Below, piece after piece: positions 1-8,041 of a DNA stretch of 13,789 nucleotides. Position 1 is the stretch's first letter. Each line of letters begins with the position of its first letter. Origin of the DNA: Chloroflexia bacterium (GTDB lineage Bacteria > Chloroflexota > Chloroflexia > Thermomicrobiales > JALYUS01); the NCBI GenBank assembly GCA_025928215.1, contig JAICJW010000072.1, positions 1-13,789 of the forward strand, in the 5' to 3' direction. The position numbers were made by a program, and so were the translations under genes. The notes under the pieces were generated by a model, which did not search any database, was not told where the DNA came from, and worked only from the letters and a program-made list of their open reading frames with translations.

Positions 1-1
1 C

Positions 2-178
2 TACTCATACATCGCCTTGACGAACGGGGGGGCGGTGCAGGCATTGGGGCAGAACGTGACGACGTATACGCAGACGGGGGTGCCGTCAGGGCAGTACGCC
101 TGCATCAAGGTGGCGGCGTACAACAATGCGGGGGCGTCGGCGTACACCGCGACCTGGGCCTGCGGCCAGGCGGCCTAA
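2..178 (+). CDS. C-terminal end of a secreted fibronectin type III-like protein (5' truncated)
   Basis: An open frame runs in from the window edge and stops at TAA 176-178, giving the last 58 residues of a larger protein. The stretch GQYACIKVAAYNNAGASAY matches the final two strands of a fibronectin type III fold, where a Tyr-rich strand is followed by V-x-A-x-N-x-A-G-x-S. Two cysteines, one in YAC and one in WAC close to the end, could form a disulfide, which suits an exported protein. The content is Gly/Thr/Ala/Tyr-rich with few charged residues. Catalytic or anchoring domains would lie upstream, outside the window, so the overall function cannot be named. No ribosome-binding site or start is visible. 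An Ig-like or cell-wall-associated beta-sandwich repeat is the main alternative. Confidence 0.6.
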   Translation, partial: YSYIALTNGGAVQALGQNVTTYTQTGVPSGQYACIKVAAYNNAGASAYTATWACGQAA

Positions 179-320
179 CGATCGTGCAATGATCGGATGG
201 GGCGGGCAGGAATCGCGATGCGACGGAGGAGAACCCGCATCGGTGTGAGAACGTCGTATAGATGGGATGGGTTCCCATAGCAAAGGAATCACGCCGAGAT
301 CGCGGGGAGAGTCTAATTTC
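179..320. other. intergenic leader with a small inverted repeat
   Basis: This gap separates the fn3-protein stop from the antiporter start. It holds an inverted repeat CGATGCG (216-222) / CGCATCG (236-242) with a 13-nt loop, and a short CGATC/GATCG pair just after the upstream stop. Neither is followed by a T tract, so neither is a convincing intrinsic terminator. TATAGA at 257-262 is a weak -10-like hexamer without a matching -35. No small gene with a good ribosome-binding site is visible here. Confidence 0.3.
304..311 (+). promoter_or_regulatory. ribosome-binding site fixing the antiporter start
   Basis: GGGGAGAG lies nine bases before ATG 321-323. The alternative in-frame ATG at 267 would add 18 polar residues before the first membrane helix and has a poorer Shine-Dalgarno context, so 321 is preferred. 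Confidence 0.5.
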
Positions 321-2516
321 ATGGACGCTGATGCGATCCTGCTTCATCTCATCATTGATCTTGTCATCATCATCATCGCGGCGCGCTCGCTCGGTTGGGT
401 AGCGAAACAGCTCGGCCAGCCCGCCGTGATCGGTGAGATCATCGCCGGCATCCTGCTTGGCCCGACGGTGCTCGGGCGCATCTGGCCAACCGTGCCGGGG
501 CGTCTCTTCCCCGCAGAGGTGCCGCTGAAGTCCTTCGCGGACATCGGCCTCGTCTTCTTCATGTTCCTCGTCGGGCTGGAATTGAATCCGGAGTTGATGC
601 GCAAGGAGGGGCGGCGGGCGCTGCAAATCTCCCTCAGCGGCATCATCGCGCCCTTCGTGCTCGGTATCCTGCTCGCCACGCGCATGACCGGCGTGAACGA
701 TGGCGGCCACTTCGCCAACCCGGCGAAGGCGCATCCGCCCACCCTGACCTTCGCGCTCTTCATCGGCGCCTCGATGTGCATCACGGCCTTTCCTGTCCTG
801 GCGCGGATGCTCGTGGAGACCGGGCTGTACAAACAATCTTTCGGCACCGCCGCCCTCTGCGCCGCCGCCGTGGACGATGCGATTGCCTGGATCCTCCTCG
901 CCAGCGTCGTCGGGCTGACACGCAATGGTTCGGCGCGCGCGGCGATCCCGGTCTTCCTGCTCGCCGCCGTCTTTATCCTCTTCATGTTTCTCGTCGGCAC
1001 GCGGCTCCTCAGTCTGCTGGCGAAACGGTACGACGCGGTCGGCCATCTCACCGTGGATATAGTGGCGATCATTCTCGCCGGTGTCCTTCTGTGCGCCTTT
1101 ATCACGCAGCGGATCGGCATTCACTCGATCTTCGGCGCCTTTCTCTTCGGAACGATCATGCCAAAGCGCTCCGGCATGACGCGCGAACTGACCGACAAAG
1201 TCGAGGACTTCACGGTTATCGTCCTCCTGCCGGTCTTCTTCGCCGTCACCGGCCTGCGCACGAACCTCTTCTCGCTCAACAGCCCGTCACTGATCGGCTG
1301 GCTCGTGGCGATCGTCCTCGTCGCGACGGTCGGTAAATTCGCCGGGTGCGGGCTTGCCGCCCGGCTCACCGGCTCCACGAAGCGCGACGCGGTCATCCTC
1401 GGCGCGCTGATGAACACGCGCGGCCTGACCGAACTGGTGATCCTCTCCATCGGCTTCAGCCTCAATGTTCTCTCCGACCGGACCTTCGCGATGATGGTGA
1501 TTATGGCTCTCGTCACGACGATCATGGCCGCGCCGATCGTCAACCGCCTCACCTCGCGCGATGAGCAGATCCGCGATCTCGTCGGCGACGCGCCCGATCG
1601 GGCGATCATCCCGGCGGCGCGCGTCCTTGTGGCGATTGGCAACCCGCTCAATGCGCCCGCGCTCGTGGACGCGGCGATCCGCCTCACCGGCGACAAGCGG
1701 CCCGCCGAATTGCTCCTCGTCCGCCTGATCCCGACACCCCGCGCGCCGGAGTTTCGCACCGGCTTGCTCGAAGCGGAGAGCCAGGTGGAGGCGGCGGTAC
1801 AGTCCATGCGCCCGCTCGTCGAGCAGGCGGCGGCGGTCGGCGTCGTCGCGCGGCCCATCTCCTTCCTCTCCGACGATGTCAGCCCGGACCTCGCCCGCGT
1901 CGCGCGGGATCAGCATTGCGACACGATACTGCTCGGCTGGCACCGGGCATCGCTGCCGAAACACGTCATCCAGACACTGGTGCATCGCATCTTCACGCTC
2001 GCGTCGTGCGATGTCACCGTCTTCGTGGACCCGGTGGGCGCCGGTATCCGCCCGGCGGCGGACCGCCCGGTCGTCATCATCCTTGGCGGGCGGGCGCAGG
2101 ATGAGGGGGCAATCCGCCTCGGCATGCGGCTCGCGGCGGATATGCAAACGAACATCAAACTGGTCGGCTACGTCGGTGATCGGCGCGAGCGGGCGCTGAC
2201 CGTCGCCTCCGAGGAACTGGCCGACCGCGCCGATGCCCTCCGCCAGCAGAGCGGCCGCTGGGTCGTCCCCGTCTTCGTCGGCACCGATGCCCTCAGCGTC
2301 GCGGGAGAGGAGACGGCGGAGAGCGTTGTCGCGGTCGTGCCGGTCGGGGATGACTGGCACAGCGAAGCGGATTTCGGCCACCCCGCCGCCGAACTCGCCG
2401 AACAGACCGCCTGCCCGATGTTCATCGTCCGCGCCACCGACGCGCTGAGCGGCCCGACGACCGGCAAGCGCCGCGCCAGCCGCACCCCCCGCGAAGCCGT
2501 CCCCGCTGGTGAGTAA
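321..2516 (+). CDS. CPA2-family cation:proton antiporter with C-terminal USP-like domains
   Basis: A 731-residue inner-membrane monovalent cation/H+ exchanger. Residues about 5-410 form the Na+/H+ exchanger domain, a series of hydrophobic helices. The ion-binding pair sits in the segment AAVDDAIAWILLA (Asp185-Asp186), the two-Asp form typical of CHX/KHA-type exchangers. A conserved Lys339 (VGKFAGCG) and the helix containing NTRGLTELV (about 365-373) are also CPA2 hallmarks. Residues about 430-731 are cytoplasmic and look like two USP-type alpha/beta domains: the first begins ARVLVAIGNP and includes CDTILLGWHRAS, the second begins RPVVIILGG and ends CPMFIVRATD. The first lacks the second half of the G-x2-G-x9-G ATP motif, so nucleotide binding there is doubtful. 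It is a single gene, ending against a hairpin shared with the convergent cyclase gene. Na+ versus K+ preference cannot be read from the sequence. Confidence 0.9.
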   Translation: MDADAILLHLIIDLVIIIIAARSLGWVAKQLGQPAVIGEIIAGILLGPTVLGRIWPTVPGRLFPAEVPLKSFADIGLVFFMFLVGLELNPELMRKEGRRALQISLSGIIAPFVLGILLATRMTGVNDGGHFANPAKAHPPTLTFALFIGASMCITAFPVLARMLVETGLYKQSFGTAALCAAAVDDAIAWILLASVVGLTRNGSARAAIPVFLLAAVFILFMFLVGTRLLSLLAKRYDAVGHLTVDIVAIILAGVLLCAFITQRIGIHSIFGAFLFGTIMPKRSGMTRELTDKVEDFTVIVLLPVFFAVTGLRTNLFSLNSPSLIGWLVAIVLVATVGKFAGCGLAARLTGSTKRDAVILGALMNTRGLTELVILSIGFSLNVLSDRTFAMMVIMALVTTIMAAPIVNRLTSRDEQIRDLVGDAPDRAIIPAARVLVAIGNPLNAPALVDAAIRLTGDKRPAELLLVRLIPTPRAPEFRTGLLEAESQVEAAVQSMRPLVEQAAAVGVVARPISFLSDDVSPDLARVARDQHCDTILLGWHRASLPKHVIQTLVHRIFTLASCDVTVFVDPVGAGIRPAADRPVVIILGGRAQDEGAIRLGMRLAADMQTNIKLVGYVGDRRERALTVASEELADRADALRQQSGRWVVPVFVGTDALSVAGEETAESVVAVVPVGDDWHSEADFGHPAAELAEQTACPMFIVRATDALSGPTTGKRRASRTPREAVPAGE

Positions 2517-2542
2517 GGCTGGGGGCAATCTCACATCTGTCT

Positions 2543-2578
2543 CCCCCTCTCCTTTGCTTCCGAGCAAAGGAGAGGGGG
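2543..2578. terminator. bidirectional hairpin between convergent genes, part of a REP-like repeat
   Basis: A perfect 16-bp stem has arms at 2543-2558 (CCCCCTCTCCTTTGCT) and 2563-2578 with a TCCG loop. It sits 26 bases after the antiporter stop and directly next to the cyclase stop (2579-2581). Neither side has a T tract, so factor-independent termination is uncertain. The arm plus the flank TCAGGGGGGTGAGG (2579-2592) resembles the C-rich/G-rich intergenic repeat that occurs in many copies in Chloroflexota and other GC-rich genomes. That is recalled from general knowledge and not tested here. Confidence 0.6.
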
Positions 2579-5500
2579 TCAGGGGGGTGAGGTCTCATCC
2601 GGCACGCCGGGCGGAGCCGGACGCTTCGGGAGCGACGGCACGGTCGGCGCATCGGCGGGCGCGGAGGCGAGCGCGATGACGCGCGCGAGTGGCAGCGAGC
2701 GCCCCGCCGCCCATGCGACCTCCCAGACCTTCCCCGTGACGCCCGTTCGTGCGGCAGCGCGATCCTGCTCGTAGCGTGCCTGCTCTTCCGGCACGCGGGG
2801 AGCGCGATGCTCGGTACGCAGCGTCTCGATCGCGCTCCAGAGCCGGGCGGCACGCGCGCCGTCGCCCTCTATCCCGGCGAGCGCCGCCAGCCCGTCCAGC
2901 GCGGCGATGATGCCGCGCGGATCGTCCAGTCGCTGGCTCACGGCGAGGCTCTCCTGATAGGCGGCGCGGGCGGCGGTGCCATCGCCCTGTTGGCGAGCGG
3001 CGAACGCCACATTGTTGAGCGAAAAGGGCAAGGCGCGCGGATCGCCGAGTTCGCGCCGCAGCGCGAGGGCTTCATCGTAGTGCGCGCGGGCGGCGGTGTA
3101 GTCCCCCTGCTGCCCCGCGATCATGCCGAGGTTCGTCAGCGAGAAGGCGATAGCGCGCATATCGCCCAACTCCCGGCGCAGGGCGAGGCTCTGCTCGTAA
3201 AACGAACGGGCGGCGGTGAAATCCCCTTGCAGCCGTGCCATCGCACCGAGATTGTTCAACGCGAAGCCGACGGACGATGTGTCGTCGGCTTCTCGTCCGG
3301 CCGCCAGGCTTTCGTCGTAATACGCGCGGGCGGTCACATAGTCGCCCTGATTTTGCGCGACCGCGCCGAGATTCGTCAGTGCGTTCGCGATGGCCTGTCG
3401 GTGCCCCTCTGCCCGCCCGATTGCCAGACTCTCTTCATAGCGGGCGCGGGCGGTCGGGTAATCGCCCTGCCGCTGCGCCAGAATGCCGAGGTTGATCAGC
3501 GTGCGTGTCATCGCTTCCGTGTCGCCCGTCGCGCGTCGAATCGCCAGGCATTCCTCGTACAGCCCCCGCGCCGCCGCGAAATCACCCCCATCACGCGCGA
3601 TGCCGGCGAGGTTGGTGAGCGAATGCGCGATGCCCGCCTGATACCCCAACCCTCGCCGGATCGCCAGGCTCTCTTCGTACCGTTCCTGGGCCGCGGTATG
3701 CTCCCCCTGCGCCCGCATCAGCGCGCCGAGGCCATCCAGCGCCTTCGCCCGCACGAGGGGCGGCACACCCGCCGCGTGCGCGAGCGCCTGCCCCATCCAG
3801 TGGCGCCCTTCCGTGAGGTAGCCGCGAATAGACCAGAAACGCCAGAATGCCGCGACGAGGCGCATTGCCGCCTCGTATTCTTCCGCTTCGAGGGCATTGC
3901 GAATCGAGACCCGAATGTTGTCGTGCTCCTCTTCGAGGCGGCTGAGCCATGCGCCCTGCGCCGCTCCGGTCAGATGCGGTTCCGCCTCCTCCGCGAGCGC
4001 GAGGTAATACATCGTGCGGGCGTGGCGCATCGCCACCAGTTCGCCGCGCTCCTCCAGCCGTTCGAGCGCATACTCGCGGATCGTGCCGAGCATCGCGAAG
4101 CGCGGCTCACCTTCCTGCCCCTCGATATGCCGGAGCAGGCTCTTATCGGCGAGCGAGAGCAAGGCGTCAATGATCGTTGCCTTCAGGTCGTGCGGCGCGC
4201 CGCAGATCGTCTCAATCGCCGTCAGCGTGCCACCCCCCGCAAAGACGGCCATCCGCGCGAACAACGTCTGCTCGTCCACGTTGAGCGTCGTGTAGCTCCA
4301 GTCAATCGCGCCACGCAGCGTTTGCTGGCGGGCGGGCAAGTCCCGCGCGCCGCCGGTGAGCACCTGCAAGGTATGCGTGAATCGCTGCAGGAGCGCTTGC
4401 GGTGTCAGAAGCTTGATCCACGCGGCGGCAAGTTCGATGTTGAGCGGCAGGCCATCCAGCCGCGCGCAGATGTCGGCAATCGCTTTCGCGTTCGCCGGCG
4501 TGAGCGCGAAATCCGCCTTCACTTCCCGCGCCCGCGTGACGAAGAGCCGCACCGATTCGTATTGCATCAAGCGCTCGGCCGTTACTCGCCGGTCTGGGAG
4601 CGGCAGGGGCGGCACCGGATACTCGCGCTCGCCATAGACATGCAGCGCGGCCCGGCTCGTGACGAGCGCCTTGAGGCCCGGCGCGGCGGCGAGCAACCGG
4701 CTGATCGCCGGCCCCGCTGCCGTGATCTGCTCGAAGTTATCCAGCACGAGCAACACCCGCTGCTCGCGGAGCGCGGCGGGGAGGCGCACGGCGAGCGGTT
4801 GGCCGCCCTGCTCCGTGACACCGAGCGTCTCCGCGATCTGCGACAGCACCTGCGCGGGATCAACGACATCGGCGAGCGGGACGAAGAAGACGCCATCCGC
4901 GAAGAAATCGAGGCACTCCGCCCCCACCTGCACGCCGAGGCGTGTCTTTCCCGTCCCCCCCGGCCCTGTCAGCGTCACGAGCCGCACATCGTCCCGGCGC
5001 AACAGGGCGATGACCTCTTCTGCCTCGCGCTCGCGCCCAACGAGCATGTTCGCCTGGGCGGGCAGGTTCGTGCGCTGAGTATCGAGCGTCTTAAGCGGCG
5101 GAAAGTCGCTCGGCAAATCGGGCGCGACGATCTGGAAAATATGCTCCGGACGCAGCAAATCCTTCAAGCGCGCTTCGCCCATGTCATGCAGGACGATACC
5201 GGATGGCAAATTGTCCCGGATCAGTTCTTCCGTCACGCCGGAGACGAGCGTTTGCCCTCCATGACCGGCAGAGAGGAGTCGCGCCACGCGATTGAGCGGC
5301 CGCCCGAAGTAGTCGCCGTTCTGGGCCTCGACGGAGCCGGTATGGAGCGCCATGCGGACGCGCAGCGGCTCGCCCGCGCCCCAATCCTCCGCGAACAGCG
5401 CGCGCTGGGCAGCGAGCGCGGCATCGAGCGCGGCGGGCGCGTTCGTGAAGGCGGCATAAAAGGCATCGCCGACCGTCTTGAAAACCACCCCGCCGTACTC

Positions 5501-5638
5501 GGCAATCGCCGCGCCGAGAAGCGCGTCATGCCGGGTGAGGAGGGAGCGCATCGCCTCGGCATCGTGCTCCCAGCGCTGCGTGCTTCCGGCGATGTCTGTG
5601 AACAAGAAGGTGACCGTGCCGCTGGGAAGATCCCGCAT
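2579..5638 (-). CDS. class III adenylate cyclase - STAND/NB-ARC ATPase - TPR regulator
   Basis: A 1019-residue cytoplasmic multidomain signalling protein. Residues 5-170 are a class III nucleotide cyclase with every canonical residue in place: metal Asp15 (FTDIAGST) and Asp58 (KTVGDAF), purine-selecting Lys54 and Asp109 (DYFG), and transition-state Asn116 and Arg120 (LNRVAR). This predicts active cAMP synthesis. Residues 195-540 form a STAND-type NTPase: P-loop GPGGTGKT 225-232, Walker B LLVLD 296-300, VTSR at 326-329, GLPL 396-399, and the winged-helix signature FAMLGTIREYALERLEE. Residues about 631-950 are eight 40-residue TPRs of kinesin-light-chain type. The start has GAAGGA seven bases upstream. 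The last residues TSPP and the stop are encoded by the adjoining repeat. There is no membrane helix or DNA-binding domain. The trigger sensed by the TPRs is unknown. Confidence 0.92.
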   Translation of the reverse strand: MRDLPSGTVTFLFTDIAGSTQRWEHDAEAMRSLLTRHDALLGAAIAEYGGVVFKTVGDAFYAAFTNAPAALDAALAAQRALFAEDWGAGEPLRVRMALHTGSVEAQNGDYFGRPLNRVARLLSAGHGGQTLVSGVTEELIRDNLPSGIVLHDMGEARLKDLLRPEHIFQIVAPDLPSDFPPLKTLDTQRTNLPAQANMLVGREREAEEVIALLRRDDVRLVTLTGPGGTGKTRLGVQVGAECLDFFADGVFFVPLADVVDPAQVLSQIAETLGVTEQGGQPLAVRLPAALREQRVLLVLDNFEQITAAGPAISRLLAAAPGLKALVTSRAALHVYGEREYPVPPLPLPDRRVTAERLMQYESVRLFVTRAREVKADFALTPANAKAIADICARLDGLPLNIELAAAWIKLLTPQALLQRFTHTLQVLTGGARDLPARQQTLRGAIDWSYTTLNVDEQTLFARMAVFAGGGTLTAIETICGAPHDLKATIIDALLSLADKSLLRHIEGQEGEPRFAMLGTIREYALERLEERGELVAMRHARTMYYLALAEEAEPHLTGAAQGAWLSRLEEEHDNIRVSIRNALEAEEYEAAMRLVAAFWRFWSIRGYLTEGRHWMGQALAHAAGVPPLVRAKALDGLGALMRAQGEHTAAQERYEESLAIRRGLGYQAGIAHSLTNLAGIARDGGDFAAARGLYEECLAIRRATGDTEAMTRTLINLGILAQRQGDYPTARARYEESLAIGRAEGHRQAIANALTNLGAVAQNQGDYVTARAYYDESLAAGREADDTSSVGFALNNLGAMARLQGDFTAARSFYEQSLALRRELGDMRAIAFSLTNLGMIAGQQGDYTAARAHYDEALALRRELGDPRALPFSLNNVAFAARQQGDGTAARAAYQESLAVSQRLDDPRGIIAALDGLAALAGIEGDGARAARLWSAIETLRTEHRAPRVPEEQARYEQDRAAARTGVTGKVWEVAWAAGRSLPLARVIALASAPADAPTVPSLPKRPAPPGVPDETSPP

Positions 5639-5676
5639 TCATCCGTCCTTCGCGTGCATGCCCATATGCTCCGCGC

Positions 5677-5682
5677 AGTATA
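5677..5682 (-). promoter_or_regulatory. candidate -10 box for the cyclase gene
   Basis: TATACT on the minus strand, about 38 bases before the ATG at 5638, with a poor TTCCCC 17 bases further upstream. The spacing would give a leader of roughly 30 nt that includes the GAAGGA ribosome-binding site. It is a candidate from consensus only. Confidence 0.35.
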
Positions 5683-5696
5683 GCCGCGATGGATAA

Positions 5697-5927
5697 TTGG
5701 GGGAAGATGAATGCCGCGCGAAGCGGGTGATATGCGTCCTCACTCTCGATGGGGTGAGGTTGCCCCGAGAATGCATACGCCCTTCGCACGATCTCGCGGG
5801 CGATGATGACGATGGTGAGGAACACTCTATCCTGGAGATCGAAGGAGTGGGCGCAGAGATCTGGAAGGACGTGGACGCCCAGGAGTATGTCAACGCACTG
5901 CGCGATGAATGGGATCATCGGCCCTGA
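5697..5927 (+). CDS. small acidic protein, probable antitoxin of the downstream PIN toxin
   Basis: The frame encodes up to 76 residues and ends in a conserved-looking tail, GAEIWKDVDAQEYVNALR followed by DEWD. This short W/D-rich C-terminal motif is of the kind found in small proteins placed directly before PIN-domain toxins. The coding end overlaps the PIN start by 19 nt, so the two are probably translationally coupled, and a toxin-neutralising role is inferred from that layout. The start is unclear: TTG 5697, GTG 5727 and GTG 5754 are all in frame and none has a good Shine-Dalgarno sequence, while GATAAT at 5692-5697 could be a -10 box and would argue for GTG 5727. No recognisable DNA-binding fold (AbrB, RHH, Phd) is visible, and the N-terminal half is odd enough that an indel there is possible. 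Confidence 0.5.
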   Translation: MGEDECRAKRVICVLTLDGVRLPRECIRPSHDLAGDDDDGEEHSILEIEGVGAEIWKDVDAQEYVNALRDEWDHRP

Positions 5928-6373
5928 CGACGTTGGACACCGCGCTTGCGGATGTGGCGGCACTCGGTTTCGATACCGTGCCATTCATCTACCTGATCGA
6001 ACGCCACCCTCACCATTTCGAACTCGTGCGTGCGGTATTCCGGCGAATGACCGCCGGTTCATTCCGTGGCTACACGTCAGTAATCACGCTGACCGAACTC
6101 CTGACCAGGCCGTATCAACAGCACGATACTGTTGTCGCCAATCGCTATCGCATCGTGCTCGCTCGAAGCAAGAATCTGACGTTGCTATCGCTTGATAGGC
6201 ACGTAGCGGAGCGCACGGCGAGCCTCCGCGCTCTCCATAATCTCCGTACGCCGGATGCCTCGCAGATCGCCGTCGCGATTGCCGTGGGTTGCGATGCGTT
6301 CCTCACGAACGACCATGCATTACGGCGGGTGACGGAAATCTCTGTACCGCTTCTCGATGATCTGACGCTGTAA
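5909..6373 (+). CDS. PIN-domain ribonuclease, VapC-like toxin
   Basis: A 154-residue PIN-fold protein predicted to be a Mg2+-dependent endoribonuclease. The four acidic positions are present in order: Asp22 (FDTVPFIYLIE), Glu63 (TSVITLTELL), Asp116 (LRTPDASQIA) and Asp135 (FLTND). Length is close to the usual 130-150 residues of VapC-type toxins. The ATG lies inside the last codons of the upstream small gene and lacks its own clear ribosome-binding site, consistent with coupled translation. The first 18 residues before the FDT motif are longer than usual, so a downstream start such as TTG 5933 is possible. Only nine bases separate its stop from that of the convergent acetolactate synthase gene. 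Its RNA target cannot be inferred. Confidence 0.82.
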   Translation: MGSSALTTLDTALADVAALGFDTVPFIYLIERHPHHFELVRAVFRRMTAGSFRGYTSVITLTELLTRPYQQHDTVVANRYRIVLARSKNLTLLSLDRHVAERTASLRALHNLRTPDASQIAVAIAVGCDAFLTNDHALRRVTEISVPLLDDLTL

Positions 6374-6382
6374 AGGCGCGCG

Positions 6383-8041
6383 CTACCGCACCCCTAACCG
6401 CTCCGCGAGGTGCAGGTTCTCGCGATAATCCACGGGGACTTCGATCAGCGAGGGCTGGTCGAGGTCGAGGGCGCGCTTGAGGATCGGCAGGAGATCGTCG
6501 GCGGCCTCGACACGGAAGGCGGGCAGACCGAACGACTGGGCAAACTGGACGAAATCGGGGTTGCCGAACTCGATGCCAAACGTCCGCCCGAAGCGGCGCG
6601 TCTGATTGAGTTCAATCACGCCGTAGCGCCCATCCTTCCAGACGACGGTCGGGAAGGCGGTTTTCATCCGCCGCGCCGTCTCCAGCTCCTGCGCATTCAT
6701 CAGGAAACCGCCATCGCCATTGACGGCGATCACCTTCCGGTCGGGGAAAACGAGTTTGGCGGCGATCGCGCCGGGCAGGGCAATGCCCATCGCGGCGAAG
6801 CCATTGGCGATGATGCAGGTGTTCGGCTGGGCGGCGGGATACATCCGCGCGAGCCAGAGTTTGTGCGCGCCGACATCGGAAATAAGGATGTCATCGTCGC
6901 CGAGGGCGTCCCGTAGGGCGCTAATCACGCGCTGCGGCTTCATCGGCATGCTGGCGTCGGTGGCGAAGTGGCGCAGTTCCTCCTCCTCGTCGCTGCCGAT
7001 GCGCGGGGCGGGCCACTGCCCGCGATGCCCCACCATCGCCTCGCGCAGCGCGTCCAGGCTGTCCGCGATCTCGCCGACGACCTCAATCGCCGGGAGATAA
7101 TAGAGGTCAATCTCGGCGGGCGTGCTGTCCACATGGATGATCGTCTTCGCGCGTGCCCGGTTCCAGAGTTCGGGCGACCACTCGACGAGATCATAGCCGA
7201 CGACGATCACGACATCGGCGTCCGTCAGACCGAACTGGCTCGCCTCCAATGCGCGGAGGCCGACGGCCGGTTCCGCGAGTGGATCGCGATAATCGAGGAC
7301 GCCCTTCGCCATGAAGGTGCTCGTCACGCCGATGCCGAGTGCGTTGGCGAAGGCGCGCAGAGCGTCGGTGGCGTGACGGCGAATGACGCCGTTCCCCGCG
7401 AGGATGACGGGGCGGGTCGCGTTCGCGAGCAATTCGGCGGCCCGTACGAGGCTCTTTGGATCGGCGCGCGGGTAGGTCGTACGGCGGACGGGCATCGGCG
7501 CGGCATCGTCACCGACCGGATCGGCGGCGATGTCCTCCGGCAGTTCGATGTGCGTCGCGCCCGGTTTTTCCAGCCGCGCGAGCCGGAAGGCCTTGCGGAC
7601 GATCTCCGGCGTGTTCTCCGGCTGCTCGACGCGCGCGTTCCATTTCGTCACGGGGCGGAACATCTGCACGACATCAATATACTGATGGGACTCCTTATGC
7701 ATGCGGTCCAGCCCCGCCTGCCCGGTGATGGCGACGAGCGGCGCGCGGTCCAGTTGGGCGTCCGCGACGCCGGTAAGCAGGTTCGTCGCGCCGGGGCCGA
7801 GCGTGGCGAGGCAGACGCCGGGATAGGTGCTGAGGCGGCCATACAGATCGGCCATAAACGCCGCGCCGCCCTCGTGCCGCGTCGTGACGAACTGGATGCT
7901 CTCACTCTCGGCGAGCGCCTCCATCAGGTTCAAATTTTCCTCGCCCGGCACGCCGAAGATGTACCGCACACCCTCATTTTCGAGGCACTCAATGAGGAGA
8001 TCAGCCGTGGTGCGCGCCTTCATCGGAGTTGCGTATATCAT
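6383..8041 (-). CDS. alsS: acetolactate synthase, catabolic AlsS/BudB type (ThDP-dependent)
   Basis: A 552-residue cytosolic ThDP enzyme that condenses two pyruvates to 2-acetolactate with loss of CO2. The N-terminal ThDP domain carries the activating Glu57 in TRHEGGAAFMADLYGR. The C-terminal domain carries the Mg-ThDP motif GDGGFLMN (Asp443) and, 27 residues on, Asp470 in WKDGRYGVI. The middle domain has VGYDLVEWSPELWN where FAD-binding anabolic enzymes have an RFDDR motif. That form, and the ending VDYREN, match the FAD-independent AlsS/BudB group, which needs no regulatory subunit. The first motif position (Lys469) varies in that group. ATG 8041 has GGAG ten bases upstream and overlaps the stop of a 37-codon ORF. 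No acetolactate decarboxylase or ilvN lies nearby, so acetoin versus valine/isoleucine supply is open. Another pyruvate-type ThDP carboligase is the alternative. Confidence 0.85.
   Translation of the reverse strand: MIYATPMKARTTADLLIECLENEGVRYIFGVPGEENLNLMEALAESESIQFVTTRHEGGAAFMADLYGRLSTYPGVCLATLGPGATNLLTGVADAQLDRAPLVAITGQAGLDRMHKESHQYIDVVQMFRPVTKWNARVEQPENTPEIVRKAFRLARLEKPGATHIELPEDIAADPVGDDAAPMPVRRTTYPRADPKSLVRAAELLANATRPVILAGNGVIRRHATDALRAFANALGIGVTSTFMAKGVLDYRDPLAEPAVGLRALEASQFGLTDADVVIVVGYDLVEWSPELWNRARAKTIIHVDSTPAEIDLYYLPAIEVVGEIADSLDALREAMVGHRGQWPAPRIGSDEEEELRHFATDASMPMKPQRVISALRDALGDDDILISDVGAHKLWLARMYPAAQPNTCIIANGFAAMGIALPGAIAAKLVFPDRKVIAVNGDGGFLMNAQELETARRMKTAFPTVVWKDGRYGVIELNQTRRFGRTFGIEFGNPDFVQFAQSFGLPAFRVEAADDLLPILKRALDLDQPSLIEVPVDYRENLHLAERLGVR

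Noticed and set aside
265..276. ATGGG/CCCAT inverted repeat near the antiporter start
   Set aside because: The arms are five bases around a two-base centre, too short to support an operator call.
105..2567. Long minus-strand frames opposite the antiporter (105-1124 and 1287-2567)
   Set aside because: They are Arg/Asp/Gly-rich with no motif, while the plus-strand frame has clear membrane helices and conserved motifs.
2807..5683. 958-codon open frame on the plus strand opposite the cyclase gene
   Set aside because: It mirrors the cyclase reading frame, is Arg/Gly/His-rich without any domain, and arises from GC-biased codon positions and the 120-bp TPR periodicity.
6632..6637. Lys469-Asp470 in place of the classic Asn-Asn of the ThDP motif
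   Set aside because: In the AlsS/BudB group the first position varies and Asp serves at the second, so this is not an inactivating change.
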